Below are positions 25,370 through 34,035 of a stretch of 34,035 bases of DNA, in pieces (within the stretch, counting starts at the first letter, position 1; the number at the start of each line of letters is the position of its first letter). The stretch lies in assembly GCF_003970795.1 (NCBI RefSeq), contig NZ_RWKW01000013.1, forward strand, positions 1-34,035, in the 5' to 3' direction. This DNA is from Aquibium carbonis. Lineage in GTDB: Bacteria > Pseudomonadota > Alphaproteobacteria > Rhizobiales > Rhizobiaceae. The position numbers and the translations under genes are program-made. The notes below the pieces were generated by a model. The model was not told the DNA's origin, searched no databases, and was given only the letters and a program-made list of their open reading frames with translations.

Positions 25370-26272
25370 ATGATCCCGAAGTTTCAGCTCGTCTCCGGGG
25401 ACGCGGACCTTTTGGGCGAGAGCCCGGTATGGGACCCACGCGACCGCATGCTCTACTGGGTCGATGGCGTGTCCCGCCTGATCCGCTCCCACGACCCGGC
25501 CACCGGCGGCTTCCGTTCATGGAAGACGCCGTCAATGGTCGGCTCCGTTGCGCTGGGCGAAGGCAGGACGCTGGTGGCGGGTCTGGCCGACGGCATCTAC
25601 CAACTCGATCTCGAAACCGGTGCGTTCAGTCCCCTGTTCATTCCGGAGCCTGACCCCAAGGTCCGCTTCAACGACGGCAAGAACGACCGCTTCGGTCGCT
25701 TCCTCTGTGGAACCATGGGCGTGCATGCCGATCCGCTGGGCAAACTCTGGCGCGTCGATCGCGACGGCCGTTCAGAGGTCTTCGCCACGGGCATCCGGAT
25801 CTTCAATTCCCTGTGCTTCAGCCCCGATGGCAGGACCATGTACTTCGCCGACAGCCTCGACCGAACGATCAGGGCGTTTTCCTATGGCCCGGCAGACACG
25901 CCGGTCGGCAATCCGCGCCTGTTGGCTGACACCAATCCATGGGATTCGGGCCCCGACGGCGCAACGGTCGATGCCGACGGCTGCATCTGGGTCTGTCTCG
26001 TTCAGGTGGGCAAGATTGCCCGCTTCACCCCGGGTGGAAAGCTCGACCGGCTGATCGACGCGCCGACCGACATGCCTTCCTGCGTGGCGTTTGGTGGCGA
26101 GGATCTCTCGACGCTCTATGTCACGTCGATCAAGGATTCCGGCTCCGGTCGCGCCATCTCTCGCCATCCGCAGGGAGGTTGCCTCTTCGCCATCGAAGGG
26201 CTTGGCGTTCGCGGCCTGCCCGAGGCGCGTTTCGGCGCACCCGTGGCCCTGCCGATGGCGGGTGCCGCGTGA
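25370..26272 (+). CDS. SMP-30/gluconolactonase-family lactonase
   Basis: This 300-residue six-bladed beta-propeller enzyme shows metal-site residues at the expected places: Glu17 in LLGESPVWD, Asn101 in RFNDGKND, Asn146 in IFNSLCFSPDG and Asp196 in GPDGATVDADG. These enzymes hydrolyse lactones with a divalent metal. In this cluster it could open the lactone made by a luciferase-like monooxygenase (inference). I prefer ATG 25370 (GAAGG seven bases upstream). ATG 25352 also fits the frame but lies just after the hairpin with no ribosome site. Its stop overlaps the next start (TGATG). Confidence 0.88.
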   Translation: MIPKFQLVSGDADLLGESPVWDPRDRMLYWVDGVSRLIRSHDPATGGFRSWKTPSMVGSVALGEGRTLVAGLADGIYQLDLETGAFSPLFIPEPDPKVRFNDGKNDRFGRFLCGTMGVHADPLGKLWRVDRDGRSEVFATGIRIFNSLCFSPDGRTMYFADSLDRTIRAFSYGPADTPVGNPRLLADTNPWDSGPDGATVDADGCIWVCLVQVGKIARFTPGGKLDRLIDAPTDMPSCVAFGGEDLSTLYVTSIKDSGSGRAISRHPQGGCLFAIEGLGVRGLPEARFGAPVALPMAGAA

Positions 26273-28377
26273 TGCTGACACGCATGAACTCCCTCTCCGC
26301 GCTGCTTTCGCCATCGTCGATCGCGCTGGTCGGAGCCTCCGACGATGCCCAGCGCATCGGCGGACGCCCACTGCGCTATCTTCGCGAAGGCGGCTATCGC
26401 GGCGCGGTCTACCCGGTCAATCCGAAGCGCGAGACCGTCCAGGGCATGCGCGCCTACGGCTCGATCGCCGATCTGCCCGAAACGCCGGATGTCGCTATCC
26501 TTGCCGTGCCGGCGGCTGGGACACTCGAGGCCGTGCGTGCCTGCGCCGAGCGCAAGGTCAGGGCGGCGATCGTGTTTTCGGCCGGCTTCGCCGAAACCGA
26601 CGAGGCGGGCAGGGCGATCCAGGTGGAGATGACAGGCATCGCCCGCGAAAGCGGCATGCGACTGCTTGGACCGAACTGCCTCGGGGTCTTCAACTCGACG
26701 ATCGGCTATTACGGCACGTTTTCGGCGATCCTCGACGGCGCCTTCATCGAGCCCGGACCGGTCGGCGTCGTGTCGCAGAGCGGTGCCTACGGCTCGCACA
26801 TCGCCCATCTGGCGCGCCAGCGTGGTCTCGGCATCGGCCACTGGATCACCACCGGCAACGAGTGCGACGTCGATGTCGCGGAGGCTCTGCGCTGGATGGT
26901 CGAGCAGCCGGACGTCAACGTGGTGATGGCCTACGCGGAAGGGGTCCGCAACCGCGACACCTTCGTGGAGGCGCTCGACGTGGCGCGGCAGCGCGAGAAG
27001 GCGATCGTCTTCATGAAGGTCGGCCGGTCGGAGGTCGGCGCCCATGCCGTGAGTTCTCACACCGCCGCGCTCGCCGGCTCGGATGCCGTGTTCGATGCGG
27101 TGTTCCGGCAGTATGGCGTCTGGCGCGCGAAGACCACGGCCGAACAGCTCGACGTCGCCTATGCGTGCTCCCGCGGAAAATACCCCGCCGGCAACACGCT
27201 TGGCATCTTCACCCTGTCCGGGGGCTTCGGCATCCAGATGGCCGACGACGCGGAAGCTGCCGGTCTCGACGTCGCGCCGATGCCGCAGGAAGCGCAGGCC
27301 GACCTCAAGGCGATGCTGCCCTATGCGTCGCCGCGCAATCCCGTCGATGCGACGGCGCAGGCCCTGACCGATCTGCCGCTGATGACGAGCTACATCGCCG
27401 CGATGCTGGAGAAGGGGGGCTATGATGTCTTCACCGGCATCTTCGGCAGTGGTCCGGCAAGCCCGACCTTCGCCGACCGCCTGCGCGAAGTGCTGGAAAC
27501 GGCCTCTGCCGCGTCCCGCGAGACCATCATGACGCTGACCATGACGGCTCCGCCCGAAATCGTCCGGTCGTATGAGGAAAAAGGCTTCCTGATCCACGAG
27601 GACGGCACCGCGCTGATGAACGCGCTGGGCGCGCTGGTACATTTCCGCCGCAGCTTCGACCGTGCGAAGCAGGCCCCCGAGCATCTGCCGGTCGCCGAGG
27701 CGATCGATCTCGGCACGGCCGCGATTGGCGAGCACGAAGCCAAGCGCATCCTGTCGGCCGCCGGTATTCCCTTTCCAAAGGATGCGCTGGTCAGGCCGGG
27801 CGAGGATGCCGGCACGGCGGCAGCGGAAATCGGGTTCCCGGTCGTGGTCAAGATCGCTTCGCCCGACATAGCCCACAAGACCGAGATCGGCGGCGTGATC
27901 GTCGGTATCGCGGCCGAGGATGAGACACGCAAGGCCGCCGCCGAAATTCTCGAACGGGCCGCCCTGCATCGTCCGGACGCGCGCATCGACGGCGTGCTGG
28001 TCTCGCCGATGATCTCCGGTGGGGTCGAGGTGATCGCCGGCGTGTCGAGCGACCCTGCGTTCGGCCCGGTGGTCATGTTCGGACTGGGCGGCGTCTTCGT
28101 CGAGGTCCTGAAGGATGTGACCTTCCGCGCTGCGCCCTTCGACGTGGCCGAGGCCCACCGCATGATCCGCGAGATCCGGGGATACTCGATGCTGGAAGGC
28201 GTGCGCGGCGCGCCCCCCGCCGACGTCCAGGCGCTGGCTGCGATGTTGTCGGCGCTGTCGCGCTTCGCCGCCGCCAACGCGGCCGCGATCGAGAGCATCG
28301 ATCTCAATCCCGTCCGGGTGCTCGAAGCGGGCAAGGGTGTCGTTGCGCTCGACGCGCTGATCGTGCCTCGGGCGTGA
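26272..28377 (+). CDS. ADP-forming acyl-CoA synthetase (acetate-CoA ligase family, fused subunits)
   Basis: This 701-residue protein has an N-terminal CoA-binding Rossmann domain ([21 protein letters not shown]), a succinyl-CoA-ligase-like middle domain with the phosphorylated His in [11 protein letters not shown] (His263), and a C-terminal ATP-grasp domain from about 480 ([40 protein letters not shown]). Subunits that are separate in archaeal enzymes are fused here. It makes an acyl-CoA from acid, ATP and CoA with ADP release, or runs in reverse to yield ATP. It is a second CoA ligase in the cluster, mechanistically unrelated to that at 12593, which suggests two acids are activated. ATG 26272 overlaps the lactonase stop; ATG 26284 is an alternative. 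Confidence 0.9.
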   Translation: MLTRMNSLSALLSPSSIALVGASDDAQRIGGRPLRYLREGGYRGAVYPVNPKRETVQGMRAYGSIADLPETPDVAILAVPAAGTLEAVRACAERKVRAAIVFSAGFAETDEAGRAIQVEMTGIARESGMRLLGPNCLGVFNSTIGYYGTFSAILDGAFIEPGPVGVVSQSGAYGSHIAHLARQRGLGIGHWITTGNECDVDVAEALRWMVEQPDVNVVMAYAEGVRNRDTFVEALDVARQREKAIVFMKVGRSEVGAHAVSSHTAALAGSDAVFDAVFRQYGVWRAKTTAEQLDVAYACSRGKYPAGNTLGIFTLSGGFGIQMADDAEAAGLDVAPMPQEAQADLKAMLPYASPRNPVDATAQALTDLPLMTSYIAAMLEKGGYDVFTGIFGSGPASPTFADRLREVLETASAASRETIMTLTMTAPPEIVRSYEEKGFLIHEDGTALMNALGALVHFRRSFDRAKQAPEHLPVAEAIDLGTAAIGEHEAKRILSAAGIPFPKDALVRPGEDAGTAAAEIGFPVVVKIASPDIAHKTEIGGVIVGIAAEDETRKAAAEILERAALHRPDARIDGVLVSPMISGGVEVIAGVSSDPAFGPVVMFGLGGVFVEVLKDVTFRAAPFDVAEAHRMIREIRGYSMLEGVRGAPPADVQALAAMLSALSRFAAANAAAIESIDLNPVRVLEAGKGVVALDALIVPRA

Positions 28378-28399
28378 CGGACTGACTGGAGTGAGGGGA

Positions 28400-28939
28400 A
28401 TGGACGAGAACAGACTGACGGAACTCCTCGACCGCGAGGCGATCCGGGACTGCATCTATCGCTACTGCCGCGGCATCGACCGGGCGGACGAGGCGGCGTT
28501 GCGGTCATCCTACTGGCAGGACGCACAAGACTGCCATGGCGCCTACAGGGGCTCGGCCGAAGGGTTCATCGGGCTCGCGCTCGAGGTCTTCAAGACCGGG
28601 CCGCGCAACGTGCATCAGGTTTCGAACATCCTGGTCGAATTCACCGCTCCTGGCGTGGCGGTGGTCGAGAGCTATTTCAACGCCCTTCAAAGAGGACCGG
28701 ACCGGGAGGGTGTGGTGCGCCAGTTCCTGCTTGCCGGTCGCTATTGCGACCGGTTCGAGAAGCGGGGCGGGGAATGGCGCGTCGCGGATCGGGTCGTCGC
28801 CTACGACTGGGTCGAGGAGCAGACGCCGCCCTCCGCAGGGGAGGAAGAGCGCTTCGGCGCCCGTCGGCCCGTCGGCGCCGCCTATCCGGAAGACCCGATC
28901 TACGCCGTGTTGCGCGCCGCAGGGACTTCACAGGTCTGA
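28400..28939 (+). CDS. SnoaL/NTF2-like protein
   Basis: This 179-residue protein begins with a helix typical of the SnoaL-4 group ([22 protein letters not shown], then [18 protein letters not shown]), followed by NTF2-fold strands ([46 protein letters not shown]). The conserved His-Gln in the strand and the Tyr/Asp pair near residues 20-40 line the cone-shaped pocket in related isomerases and dehydratases. The fold is recurrent in catabolic clusters as hydratase, isomerase or ring-hydroxylating dioxygenase small subunit. No dioxygenase large subunit is present here, so an isomerase/hydratase role is more likely. ATG 28400 follows GAGTGAGGGGA. Its stop lies inside the 18-bp element at 28925. 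Confidence 0.8.
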   Translation: MDENRLTELLDREAIRDCIYRYCRGIDRADEAALRSSYWQDAQDCHGAYRGSAEGFIGLALEVFKTGPRNVHQVSNILVEFTAPGVAVVESYFNALQRGPDREGVVRQFLLAGRYCDRFEKRGGEWRVADRVVAYDWVEEQTPPSAGEEERFGARRPVGAAYPEDPIYAVLRAAGTSQV

Positions 28940-28942
28940 AAC
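28925..28942. promoter_or_regulatory. 18-bp palindromic element, copy 4 (flavin reductase operon)
   Basis: ACTTCACAGGTCTGAAAC overlaps the stop codon of the SnoaL-like gene and lies 106 bases upstream of ATG 29049. It matches the other three copies at the shared core TCA, the two-base gap and TGAAAC. It suggests an independent promoter for the 29049-32694 genes. Confidence 0.55.
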
Positions 28943-29048
28943 TATTCATCCAGTGCGTGAAGGTGTTGCATGCGAACGGCTCTTCCTCACAATGGCGACG
29001 GAGTGGTTGCCGAAGGCGCGGCCACGATGGTGACGGAGTTAGGATCCC

Positions 29049-29636
29049 ATGGCCGTGACGCAGGCATTGAGCCGTTTTCCCGCATCCTTTCAGGTTTCTC
29101 CGGTGAGGAGTGAACGCGTGACGAAGGCCATCGAAAAAGACGTGCCGGCGGGGGTCGGCGAAAGCGAGTTCAAGACCGCGATGCGCCAGGTCGCCTGTTC
29201 GGTCGCGGTCATCACCGCCCGTTCCGGCAAGCTCGTCAATGGCCTCACGGCCACGGCCGTCTGCTCTGTTTCGGCAAGCCCGCCTGTGCTCCTCGTGTGC
29301 GTCAACAAGGGGGCTTCTGCCGAAGCGATCATCGCCGAAAGCGGGTCATTCGCCGTCAACTTCCTCACCGAGGAACAGCATCGCGTCGCGCGCCTGTTTT
29401 CCACGTCCAAGCTCAGCCCCGACGAGCGTTTCGCCGAAGGTCGCTGGCAGGCGCAGGTCACCGGCGCCCCCGTTCTCGACGGTGCGCTCGCAAGCTTTGA
29501 TTGCCTCGTCGAGGACTGCGTCCCGTCGGGGACGCACAACATCTATTTCGGGCGGGTCGTGGCCACCGCATCGCTCGACCAGGAAGGGCTGATCTATCGC
29601 GACGGCTCGTTCCGTCGCTTGGCGCCCATCGCCTGA
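29049..29636 (+). CDS. Flavin reductase (HpaC/FMN-binding split barrel)
   Basis: This 195-residue protein matches the small NAD(P)H:flavin reductase component of two-component monooxygenases. It has FKTAMRQVACSVAVITARSG, NGLTATAVCSVSASPPVLLVCVNKGAS, GSFAVNFLTEEQHRVARLFS, and the C-terminal IYFGRVVATA and GLIYRDGSFRRL. It would provide FMNH2 to the luciferase-like monooxygenases at 21880 and 31615. ATG 29049 has a modest AGGA site. A GTG at 29119 has a better GAGGAG upstream and would remove a poorly conserved 23-residue N-terminus, so the start is uncertain. Confidence 0.88.
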   Translation: MAVTQALSRFPASFQVSPVRSERVTKAIEKDVPAGVGESEFKTAMRQVACSVAVITARSGKLVNGLTATAVCSVSASPPVLLVCVNKGASAEAIIAESGSFAVNFLTEEQHRVARLFSTSKLSPDERFAEGRWQAQVTGAPVLDGALASFDCLVEDCVPSGTHNIYFGRVVATASLDQEGLIYRDGSFRRLAPIA

Positions 29637-29663
29637 CGGGCGTCAGAAGGGGAGGAGATCGAA

Positions 29664-31265
29664 ATGCGGGACATCGGCAGGATCGTGGTGGTCACCGGCG
29701 CGGCAGGCGGCATCGGCCGCGCGCTGGCTGGCCTGTTTGCTGCCGACGGCGATGCGGTGGTGTGCGTCGATCTACCCGGAACCGACGTCGTTGCGCTTTC
29801 CGAACGGCTGGGGGGCGGTCATCTCGGCGTGACCTGCGACGTATCGTCGGAAGCCGACATCCTGGAGCTGTTCGACCGCATCGACGAGCGCTACGGCCGT
29901 GTCGACGTGCTGGTCAACAATGCCGCGATGGGACCGACCATGGCGGCAACGGTGGATACCGGGCTCGATGCCTTCCGCAAGGCGATCGGCATCAACCTCG
30001 TCGGCCCGTTCGTGATGGCGCGCGAAGCCGCGCGTCGCATGAAGCCGGGCGGCGCGATCGTCAACATCGCCTCCTTGGCCGGCGTGCTCGGCAATCCGCG
30101 CCGTAATGCCTATGCCGCCTCCAAGGCCGGCCTCATCTCGGTGACGAAATCGCTCGCCTGCGAATGGGCGGCGCGCGGCATCCGGGTCAGCGCGGTGGCG
30201 CCGGGCTATGTCCGAACGCCCATGGTCGCCGAACTCGAGCGAACTGGGAAGGCCGATCTCGGCGCCGTGCGTCGGCGCGTCCCGGTCGGCCGCATGGCGC
30301 GGCCAGACGAGATTGCACAAGCCGCTCGCTTTCTCGCATCCTCGCGGGCACGCTACGTGACCGGCGCGGTGCTGGCGGTCGATGGCGGATGGGCATCGTT
30401 CAACCAGCCGGGCGATGCGCATCCCCCCGTGGACGGCACTCCGCAGGACGAATTGTCGCCTCCCGCGCTGCCGTCGTCCGGCCGCATCGTCGTGATCACC
30501 GGCGCCGCGCGCGGCATCGGAGAGCAAATCGCGAGGGCGTTTGCCGCCAATGGCGATACCGTGATCATCGCCGACCGCGACGGGGAGGGCGCCCGGTCCA
30601 TCGCGGATGGGCTCGGCGGGCCGCATGCGGGATACGCCCTCGACGTTGCTTCGGAGGACCAGGTCGTTTCCGTCTTCGCCGAGATTGCTCGCAAGTTCGG
30701 CCGCGTCGACGTCCTCGTGAACGATGCCGCCGTCGCCGATGGCTTCAGGCCGGCCCTCGACCAGGGCCCGGCCGACCTGGAAACGGTGCTCGACGTCAAC
30801 CTGGCCGGCGCGTTCCTGTGCACCCGCGAGGCCCTGAAGGCCATGCGGCCGGGCTCGATGATCCTCAACGTCGGCTCGATCAACACCTTCCTGCCTTTCG
30901 CGCCGCGCCATGCCTATGGCGCCTCGAAGGCCGGGATCGACATCCTGACGCGCTGCATGGCGGCCGAGTTGGGCCCGCAGGGCATTCGCACCGCCACGAT
31001 CGCGCCGGGCTACATCCGCACGCCAGGCGTGGCCGCCCTCGAAGCCGCCGGCCGCATCGATGGGCACGCCATCGGACGCCGGATACCGATGGGCGAGATG
31101 GGGCGTCCCGAGGACATCGCCGACGCGACCCTGTTCTTCGCCTCGCCGGATGCGTCCTACGTCAATGGCTCGATCCTCTACGTCGATGGCGGCTGGACCG
31201 CTTTCGGCAATGCCGGCAATGCCAGCGAGGTGGCGAGCAGTTCAAGCGAGGAGACAACCGAATGA
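29664..31265 (+). CDS. Tandem short-chain dehydrogenase fusion (SDR-SDR)
   Basis: This 533-residue protein consists of two complete SDR domains joined by a Pro-rich linker (HPPVDGTPQDELSPPALP). Domain one (about 1-250) has TGAAGGIG, NNAAMG, INIASLAG and YAASKAG. Domain two (about 273-515) has TGAARGIG, NDAAVAD, LNVGSINTF and YGASKAG. Both keep the cofactor loop and the Ser, Tyr and Lys triad, so both should be active. The Asp after strand two (CVDLPG; IADRDG) suggests NAD. A single uninterrupted frame with one GGGGAGGAGATCGAA ribosome site rules out two genes. It may carry out successive dehydrogenations or an epimerisation by oxidation and reduction. A short Ser/Glu-rich tail follows domain two. 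Confidence 0.88.
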   Translation: MRDIGRIVVVTGAAGGIGRALAGLFAADGDAVVCVDLPGTDVVALSERLGGGHLGVTCDVSSEADILELFDRIDERYGRVDVLVNNAAMGPTMAATVDTGLDAFRKAIGINLVGPFVMAREAARRMKPGGAIVNIASLAGVLGNPRRNAYAASKAGLISVTKSLACEWAARGIRVSAVAPGYVRTPMVAELERTGKADLGAVRRRVPVGRMARPDEIAQAARFLASSRARYVTGAVLAVDGGWASFNQPGDAHPPVDGTPQDELSPPALPSSGRIVVITGAARGIGEQIARAFAANGDTVIIADRDGEGARSIADGLGGPHAGYALDVASEDQVVSVFAEIARKFGRVDVLVNDAAVADGFRPALDQGPADLETVLDVNLAGAFLCTREALKAMRPGSMILNVGSINTFLPFAPRHAYGASKAGIDILTRCMAAELGPQGIRTATIAPGYIRTPGVAALEAAGRIDGHAIGRRIPMGEMGRPEDIADATLFFASPDASYVNGSILYVDGGWTAFGNAGNASEVASSSSEETTE

Positions 31266-31558
31266 TCGTCGACCATTCGCCCAGGGACGGCTTGCGCCTG
31301 CTCGAGCCGGAGGACTTCAAGGGCTTCAAGCTGCGCCTGTCCGGCCATGCCGATGTCCGCCCGGCCATCGGCGGCGTTCGCTTCGTCGATGACGGCAACG
31401 TGCTGATCGGCGTCGACCTGGTGCCGGCGCTGCCCGGCGCGCCCGATACCGATGACTGGCGGCGGGGCTACCAGGCGATGGTCGCCTATGCGGCCGGGAA
31501 GGGGTGGGTCGACGACGCCACCAACGCCATTCGCGCCCATGTCGAGCGCTTGCCCTGA
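31262..31558 (+). CDS. Conserved small protein of unknown function
   Basis: This 98-residue protein starts at ATG 31262, overlapping the stop of the SDR fusion (ATGA), so it is translationally coupled. The sequence has no signal peptide or membrane segment. It has a beta-rich middle (IGGVRFVDDGNVLIGVDLVPAL) and a helical C-terminus (WRRGYQAMVAYAAGKGWVDD, then ATNAIRAHVERLP). I do not recognise a family. Position between the SDR fusion and a luciferase-like monooxygenase, with codon use like its neighbours, suggests a pathway accessory protein. The longer open frame starting at 30164 is a shadow of the SDR gene. Confidence 0.7.
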   Translation: MIVDHSPRDGLRLLEPEDFKGFKLRLSGHADVRPAIGGVRFVDDGNVLIGVDLVPALPGAPDTDDWRRGYQAMVAYAAGKGWVDDATNAIRAHVERLP

Positions 31559-31614
31559 CGGGCGCATGAACGGGCCCACCGATCTGGAACCAAGGAAAGA
31601 CCGAGGAGACACCC

Positions 31615-32694
31615 ATGGAATTCGGGACATTCATACTTGCCGCCCAGCGCGGCTATCACCAGCCGTCGGACGTCGTGCTGAGGAACTCCATCGAGCAGGC
31701 GGTGACCTCCGAGCAGGCGGGCTTCGACACGGCCTGGTTCGCCGAACACCACTTCAACAACTACAGCCTCGTGCCGTCGCCGCTGATGATGGTGTCGCAC
31801 CTTGCGGGCGTGACGAAGACCATCCGTCTCGGCACCGCCGTCTGCGTCCTGCCGCTCTACCAGCCGCAGCGGCTGCTCTCGGAGATCGGTTTCGCCGACA
31901 TCGTATCCAACGGTCGCCTCGAACTCGGTGTCGGTTCCGGCTACCAGCAGTTCGAGTTCGAACGCTTCGGTGTCAATGTCGATGACGCGCCGGCAGTGTT
32001 CTCCGAGTATCTCGACATCATCATGAAAGGTCTCAACCAGAAGATCTTCGAGCATGACGGGGCCCACATCAAGATTCCGCCGACGGCGATCTCCGTCCGA
32101 ACCGTGCAGCGCCCGACGCCGCCGATCTGGATCGCGGCGGGTTCGGCGCGCAGCATGGGCCGGGCCTATCGCGAAGGCCACAATCTCTTCGTCACCGCCT
32201 TCCACAACGGGCTGGAAACCGTGACGTCCCTCCGCGAGACCCTCGAACAGGCTGCCGCGTCGGAAGGCAAGAAGGTGACGGATGCCAGGATTTCGCTGCT
32301 TCGCTGCTGCTATGCCAGCGACAATCAGGCCGAGATCGACAGCTACCTGGAGAATGCCCGGTTCCAGCGGCGCCTTTCCGAAGCCCTGCACCAACGCCGC
32401 CAGCAGAGCGAGGACGGCTACATGCTCAAGGAGACACCGACCCAGCAGGACCTGTCCTTCGAGACCATGCAGAAGAACCTGCCGATCGGCAGCGTCAACC
32501 GGGTCATCGACCGCCTGCTCGAAGAGATCGAGATCCTGAAGCCGGACCAGATCGCCGTGCAGACGCAGCTTGGTGACTTCGACCAGAAGACCATGGTGAA
32601 GCAGATCGAGACCTGGGGCGACAAGATCATCCCGGCGGTCAACAAGGCGCTGGGAACGACCTCGGCACCAAAGGCGATGGCAATGCACGCATGA
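31615..32694 (+). CDS. LLM-class flavin-dependent monooxygenase
   Basis: This 359-residue luciferase-like TIM-barrel protein shows MEFGTFILAAQRGYHQ, QAGFDTAWFAEHHFNNYSLVPSPL near residue 34, IRLGTAVCVLPLYQPQRLLSEIGFADIVSNGRLELGVGSGY, and PPIWIAAGSARS. Length is normal for the family. It differs clearly from the 437-residue relative at 21880, so the two probably oxidise different intermediates. Both depend on reduced FMN, likely from the reductase at 29049. GAGGAGACACCC precedes ATG 31615. It is the last gene of the catabolic cluster and is followed by a hairpin shared with the convergent glutaminase gene. Confidence 0.88.
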   Translation: MEFGTFILAAQRGYHQPSDVVLRNSIEQAVTSEQAGFDTAWFAEHHFNNYSLVPSPLMMVSHLAGVTKTIRLGTAVCVLPLYQPQRLLSEIGFADIVSNGRLELGVGSGYQQFEFERFGVNVDDAPAVFSEYLDIIMKGLNQKIFEHDGAHIKIPPTAISVRTVQRPTPPIWIAAGSARSMGRAYREGHNLFVTAFHNGLETVTSLRETLEQAAASEGKKVTDARISLLRCCYASDNQAEIDSYLENARFQRRLSEALHQRRQQSEDGYMLKETPTQQDLSFETMQKNLPIGSVNRVIDRLLEEIEILKPDQIAVQTQLGDFDQKTMVKQIETWGDKIIPAVNKALGTTSAPKAMAMHA

Positions 32695-32763
32695 GGCGGT
32701 GCGCCGGGCCGTCGACTGGCCTGGCGCGCTCGCTTTCGCGGGAGTTCCTCGAATGGCCGGAAG

Positions 32764-32782
32764 GGCCGGCGTCGCGCCGGCC
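32764..32782. terminator. Bidirectional hairpin between the LLM gene and glutaminase
   Basis: GGCCGGC (32764-32770) and GCCGGCC (32776-32782) pair around gtcgc, in the 93-base space between convergent genes. No strong U-run on either side. Confidence 0.5.
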
Positions 32783-32787
32783 GCGCT

Positions 32788-33744
32788 CTATCCGAACACC
32801 GACCACCCCATGCGGGTGGTGAGCTGTTCCAGCGCCAGCGTGCCGAGAAGCGAGTTGCCGTTTTCGTCGAGCGTCGGCGACCACACGGCGATGGAGGCCG
32901 TGTCGGGCGCGATGGCCAGGATGCCGCCGCCAACCCCGCTCTTGGCCGGCAGGCCGACGCGATAAGCGAACTCGCCTGATCCGTCATACTGGCCGCACGT
33001 CATCATCAGCGCGTTCAGGCGTCGCGAAAGCTTGGCGTCGACATCAGGGTCCTCGCCATTGCCGTCGATGCCGTCATGCATCAGGTAGCGCCCAGCGAGC
33101 GCGAGCTGGCGGCAGGTCAACTCGATGGCGCATTGTTCGACATAGAGTTTCATCACGGCTTCGACGTCATGGTGGAGGTTGTCGAAGGCCTTGGCGAGAT
33201 TGGCCATCGCTCGGTTCAGGTAACCCGCGCTCTTGCCGTCCTCGGTCACGATTTCCTTCAGCCGACCCAGCGTCTTCTCTCCGACATGATGTTCGAGGAA
33301 GGCGCGGACATCGGCATGCCCGCCATGATCCTTCGGTCGACCGAGGACGATGTCGCATACAACCAGCGCGCCGGGATTGATGAAGGGATTGCGCGGGATG
33401 CCCTTGTGGCGCTCGAGGTCGACGATGGAGTTGAACGGGTCGCCGGACGGTTCGCGGCCGACGCGTTTCCAGACCTCGTCGCCATAGGCGCGCAGGGCGA
33501 GCGTGAGGGCGAAGACCTTCGATATGCTCTGGATCGCGAACGGCACGTCCGTGTCACCACCCGAAACCAGGTCGCCATCGACCGTGGCCACGGTGATGGC
33601 GAAGCGGTCGGTCTCGATGTCGCCCAATCCCTCCAGATGATCGGCTGCCTTGCCGAAATCCTCGATGACGTCCATCCGCGCGACGATCTCGTCGACCGCC
33701 TGTTTGAGGTGGTCGAGATCGACCCGCCGTGCCTTCTTTGCCAT
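32788..33744 (-). CDS. glsA: Glutaminase
   Basis: This 318-residue serine-dependent beta-lactamase-fold glutaminase hydrolyses glutamine to glutamate and ammonia. Catalytic motif S-I-S-K (Ser73, Lys76) lies in VPFAIQSISKVFALTLAL. Other family blocks are EPSGDPFNSI, IPRNPFINPGALVVCD, CAIELTCRQLALAGRYL and GLPAKSGVGGGILAI. Length is normal. The start ATG 33744 has GGGAGCATCCAC upstream. It is a monocistronic leftward gene unrelated to the catabolic cluster. Confidence 0.95.
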   Translation of the reverse strand: MAKKARRVDLDHLKQAVDEIVARMDVIEDFGKAADHLEGLGDIETDRFAITVATVDGDLVSGGDTDVPFAIQSISKVFALTLALRAYGDEVWKRVGREPSGDPFNSIVDLERHKGIPRNPFINPGALVVCDIVLGRPKDHGGHADVRAFLEHHVGEKTLGRLKEIVTEDGKSAGYLNRAMANLAKAFDNLHHDVEAVMKLYVEQCAIELTCRQLALAGRYLMHDGIDGNGEDPDVDAKLSRRLNALMMTCGQYDGSGEFAYRVGLPAKSGVGGGILAIAPDTASIAVWSPTLDENGNSLLGTLALEQLTTRMGWSVFG

Positions 33745-33975
33745 GTGGATGCTCCCTGCCGGGTCTCAAACGCACGAGGCGCGGGATCGATCCTCATCGG
33801 ACGACGTCATGGGGCTTTGCGGATCTGTGACGTCATGGCCTGCTCCGCCTCGAAAGCGGTGATCCGCATCCCGGTCGGGACTGTGGCGTGACCCGGCCTC
33901 TTGTGTTTTCCGCCGGTTGCGGCTAAGCGCGCGGCAACTGCAACAGGCCGGCAACGGACGTCCAGGGAAAGAGAC

Positions 33976-34035
33976 ATGGCAAAAGGTAAATTCGAGCGCA
34001 CCAAGCCTCATGTGAACATCGGCACGATCGGTCAC
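33976..34035 (+). CDS. tuf: Elongation factor Tu, N-terminus (3' end outside window)
   Basis: The first 20 residues, [20 protein letters not shown], are the EF-Tu N-terminus leading into the G1 loop. EF-Tu delivers aminoacyl-tRNA to the ribosome. The ribosome site is AGGGAAAGAGAC before ATG 33976. The residues [10 protein letters not shown] are rhizobial in style. The upstream neighbour is the divergent glutaminase rather than fusA, so this is probably the tuf copy outside the str operon (inference). The 231-base space upstream holds no gene I can support. Confidence 0.93.
   Translation, partial: MAKGKFERTKPHVNIGTIGH

Noticed and set aside
28400-28939. Ring-hydroxylating dioxygenase small subunit
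   Set aside because: The NTF2 fold would allow it, but no Rieske large subunit, ferredoxin or reductase occurs in the window.
33803-33835. Repeated GACGTCAT and a TGACGTCA palindrome upstream of tuf
   Set aside because: Too short and without promoter context; expected by chance in GC-rich DNA.

Overview
The window looks like a chromosomal segment of a high-GC alphaproteobacterium, most likely Hyphomicrobiales (rhizobia, Phyllobacteriaceae-like). This rests on the GC-rich coding sequence, the rhizobial-type gene content (liv-type and rbs-type ABC systems, a rhaD-like aldolase/dehydrogenase fusion) and the first 20 residues of EF-Tu at the right edge. The taxonomic call is inference. No tRNA, rRNA, IS element, phage gene or CRISPR array was seen.

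Layout. 1-250: the 3' end of a Gly/Pro-rich, collagen-like protein. 519-1028 (-): a small exported ClpP-like protein. 1259-10936: a sugar-salvage module. mtnK and mtnA (-) diverge from a three-gene sugar ABC transporter (+), separated by a perfect 12+5+12 bp palindrome that overlaps both predicted promoters. After a degraded vapC remnant come a class II aldolase/short-chain dehydrogenase fusion and a SorC-family regulator (both -). Together MtnK, MtnA and the aldolase would take imported 5-methylthioribose or 5-deoxyribose through the 1-phosphate and the ribulose 1-phosphate to dihydroxyacetone phosphate plus a two-carbon aldehyde. The fused dehydrogenase could then process the aldehyde.

11192-32694: a large catabolic cluster. 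It holds an Old Yellow Enzyme, an AMP-forming acyl-CoA ligase, a PimC/PimD-like acyl-CoA dehydrogenase pair around an enoyl-CoA hydratase, a complete branched-chain-amino-acid-type ABC importer (two ATPases, two permeases, and a binding protein further on), an IclR regulator, two luciferase-like flavin monooxygenases, a flavin reductase, a single SDR, a rare tandem SDR-SDR fusion, an SMP-30-type lactonase, an ADP-forming acyl-CoA ligase, an NTF2-like protein and a 98-residue unknown. The set fits degradation of an imported alicyclic or terpenoid-like compound: alcohol to ketone (SDR), enone reduction (OYE), Baeyer-Villiger-type oxygenation (LLM plus flavin reductase), lactone opening (SMP-30), CoA activation and beta-oxidation. 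The substrate is unknown. I found four copies of an 18-bp partly palindromic element, each upstream of one of the cluster's transcription units. This suggests one regulon, probably under the IclR protein encoded in the middle.

32788-34035: housekeeping genes, a glutaminase (-) and the start of tuf (+).
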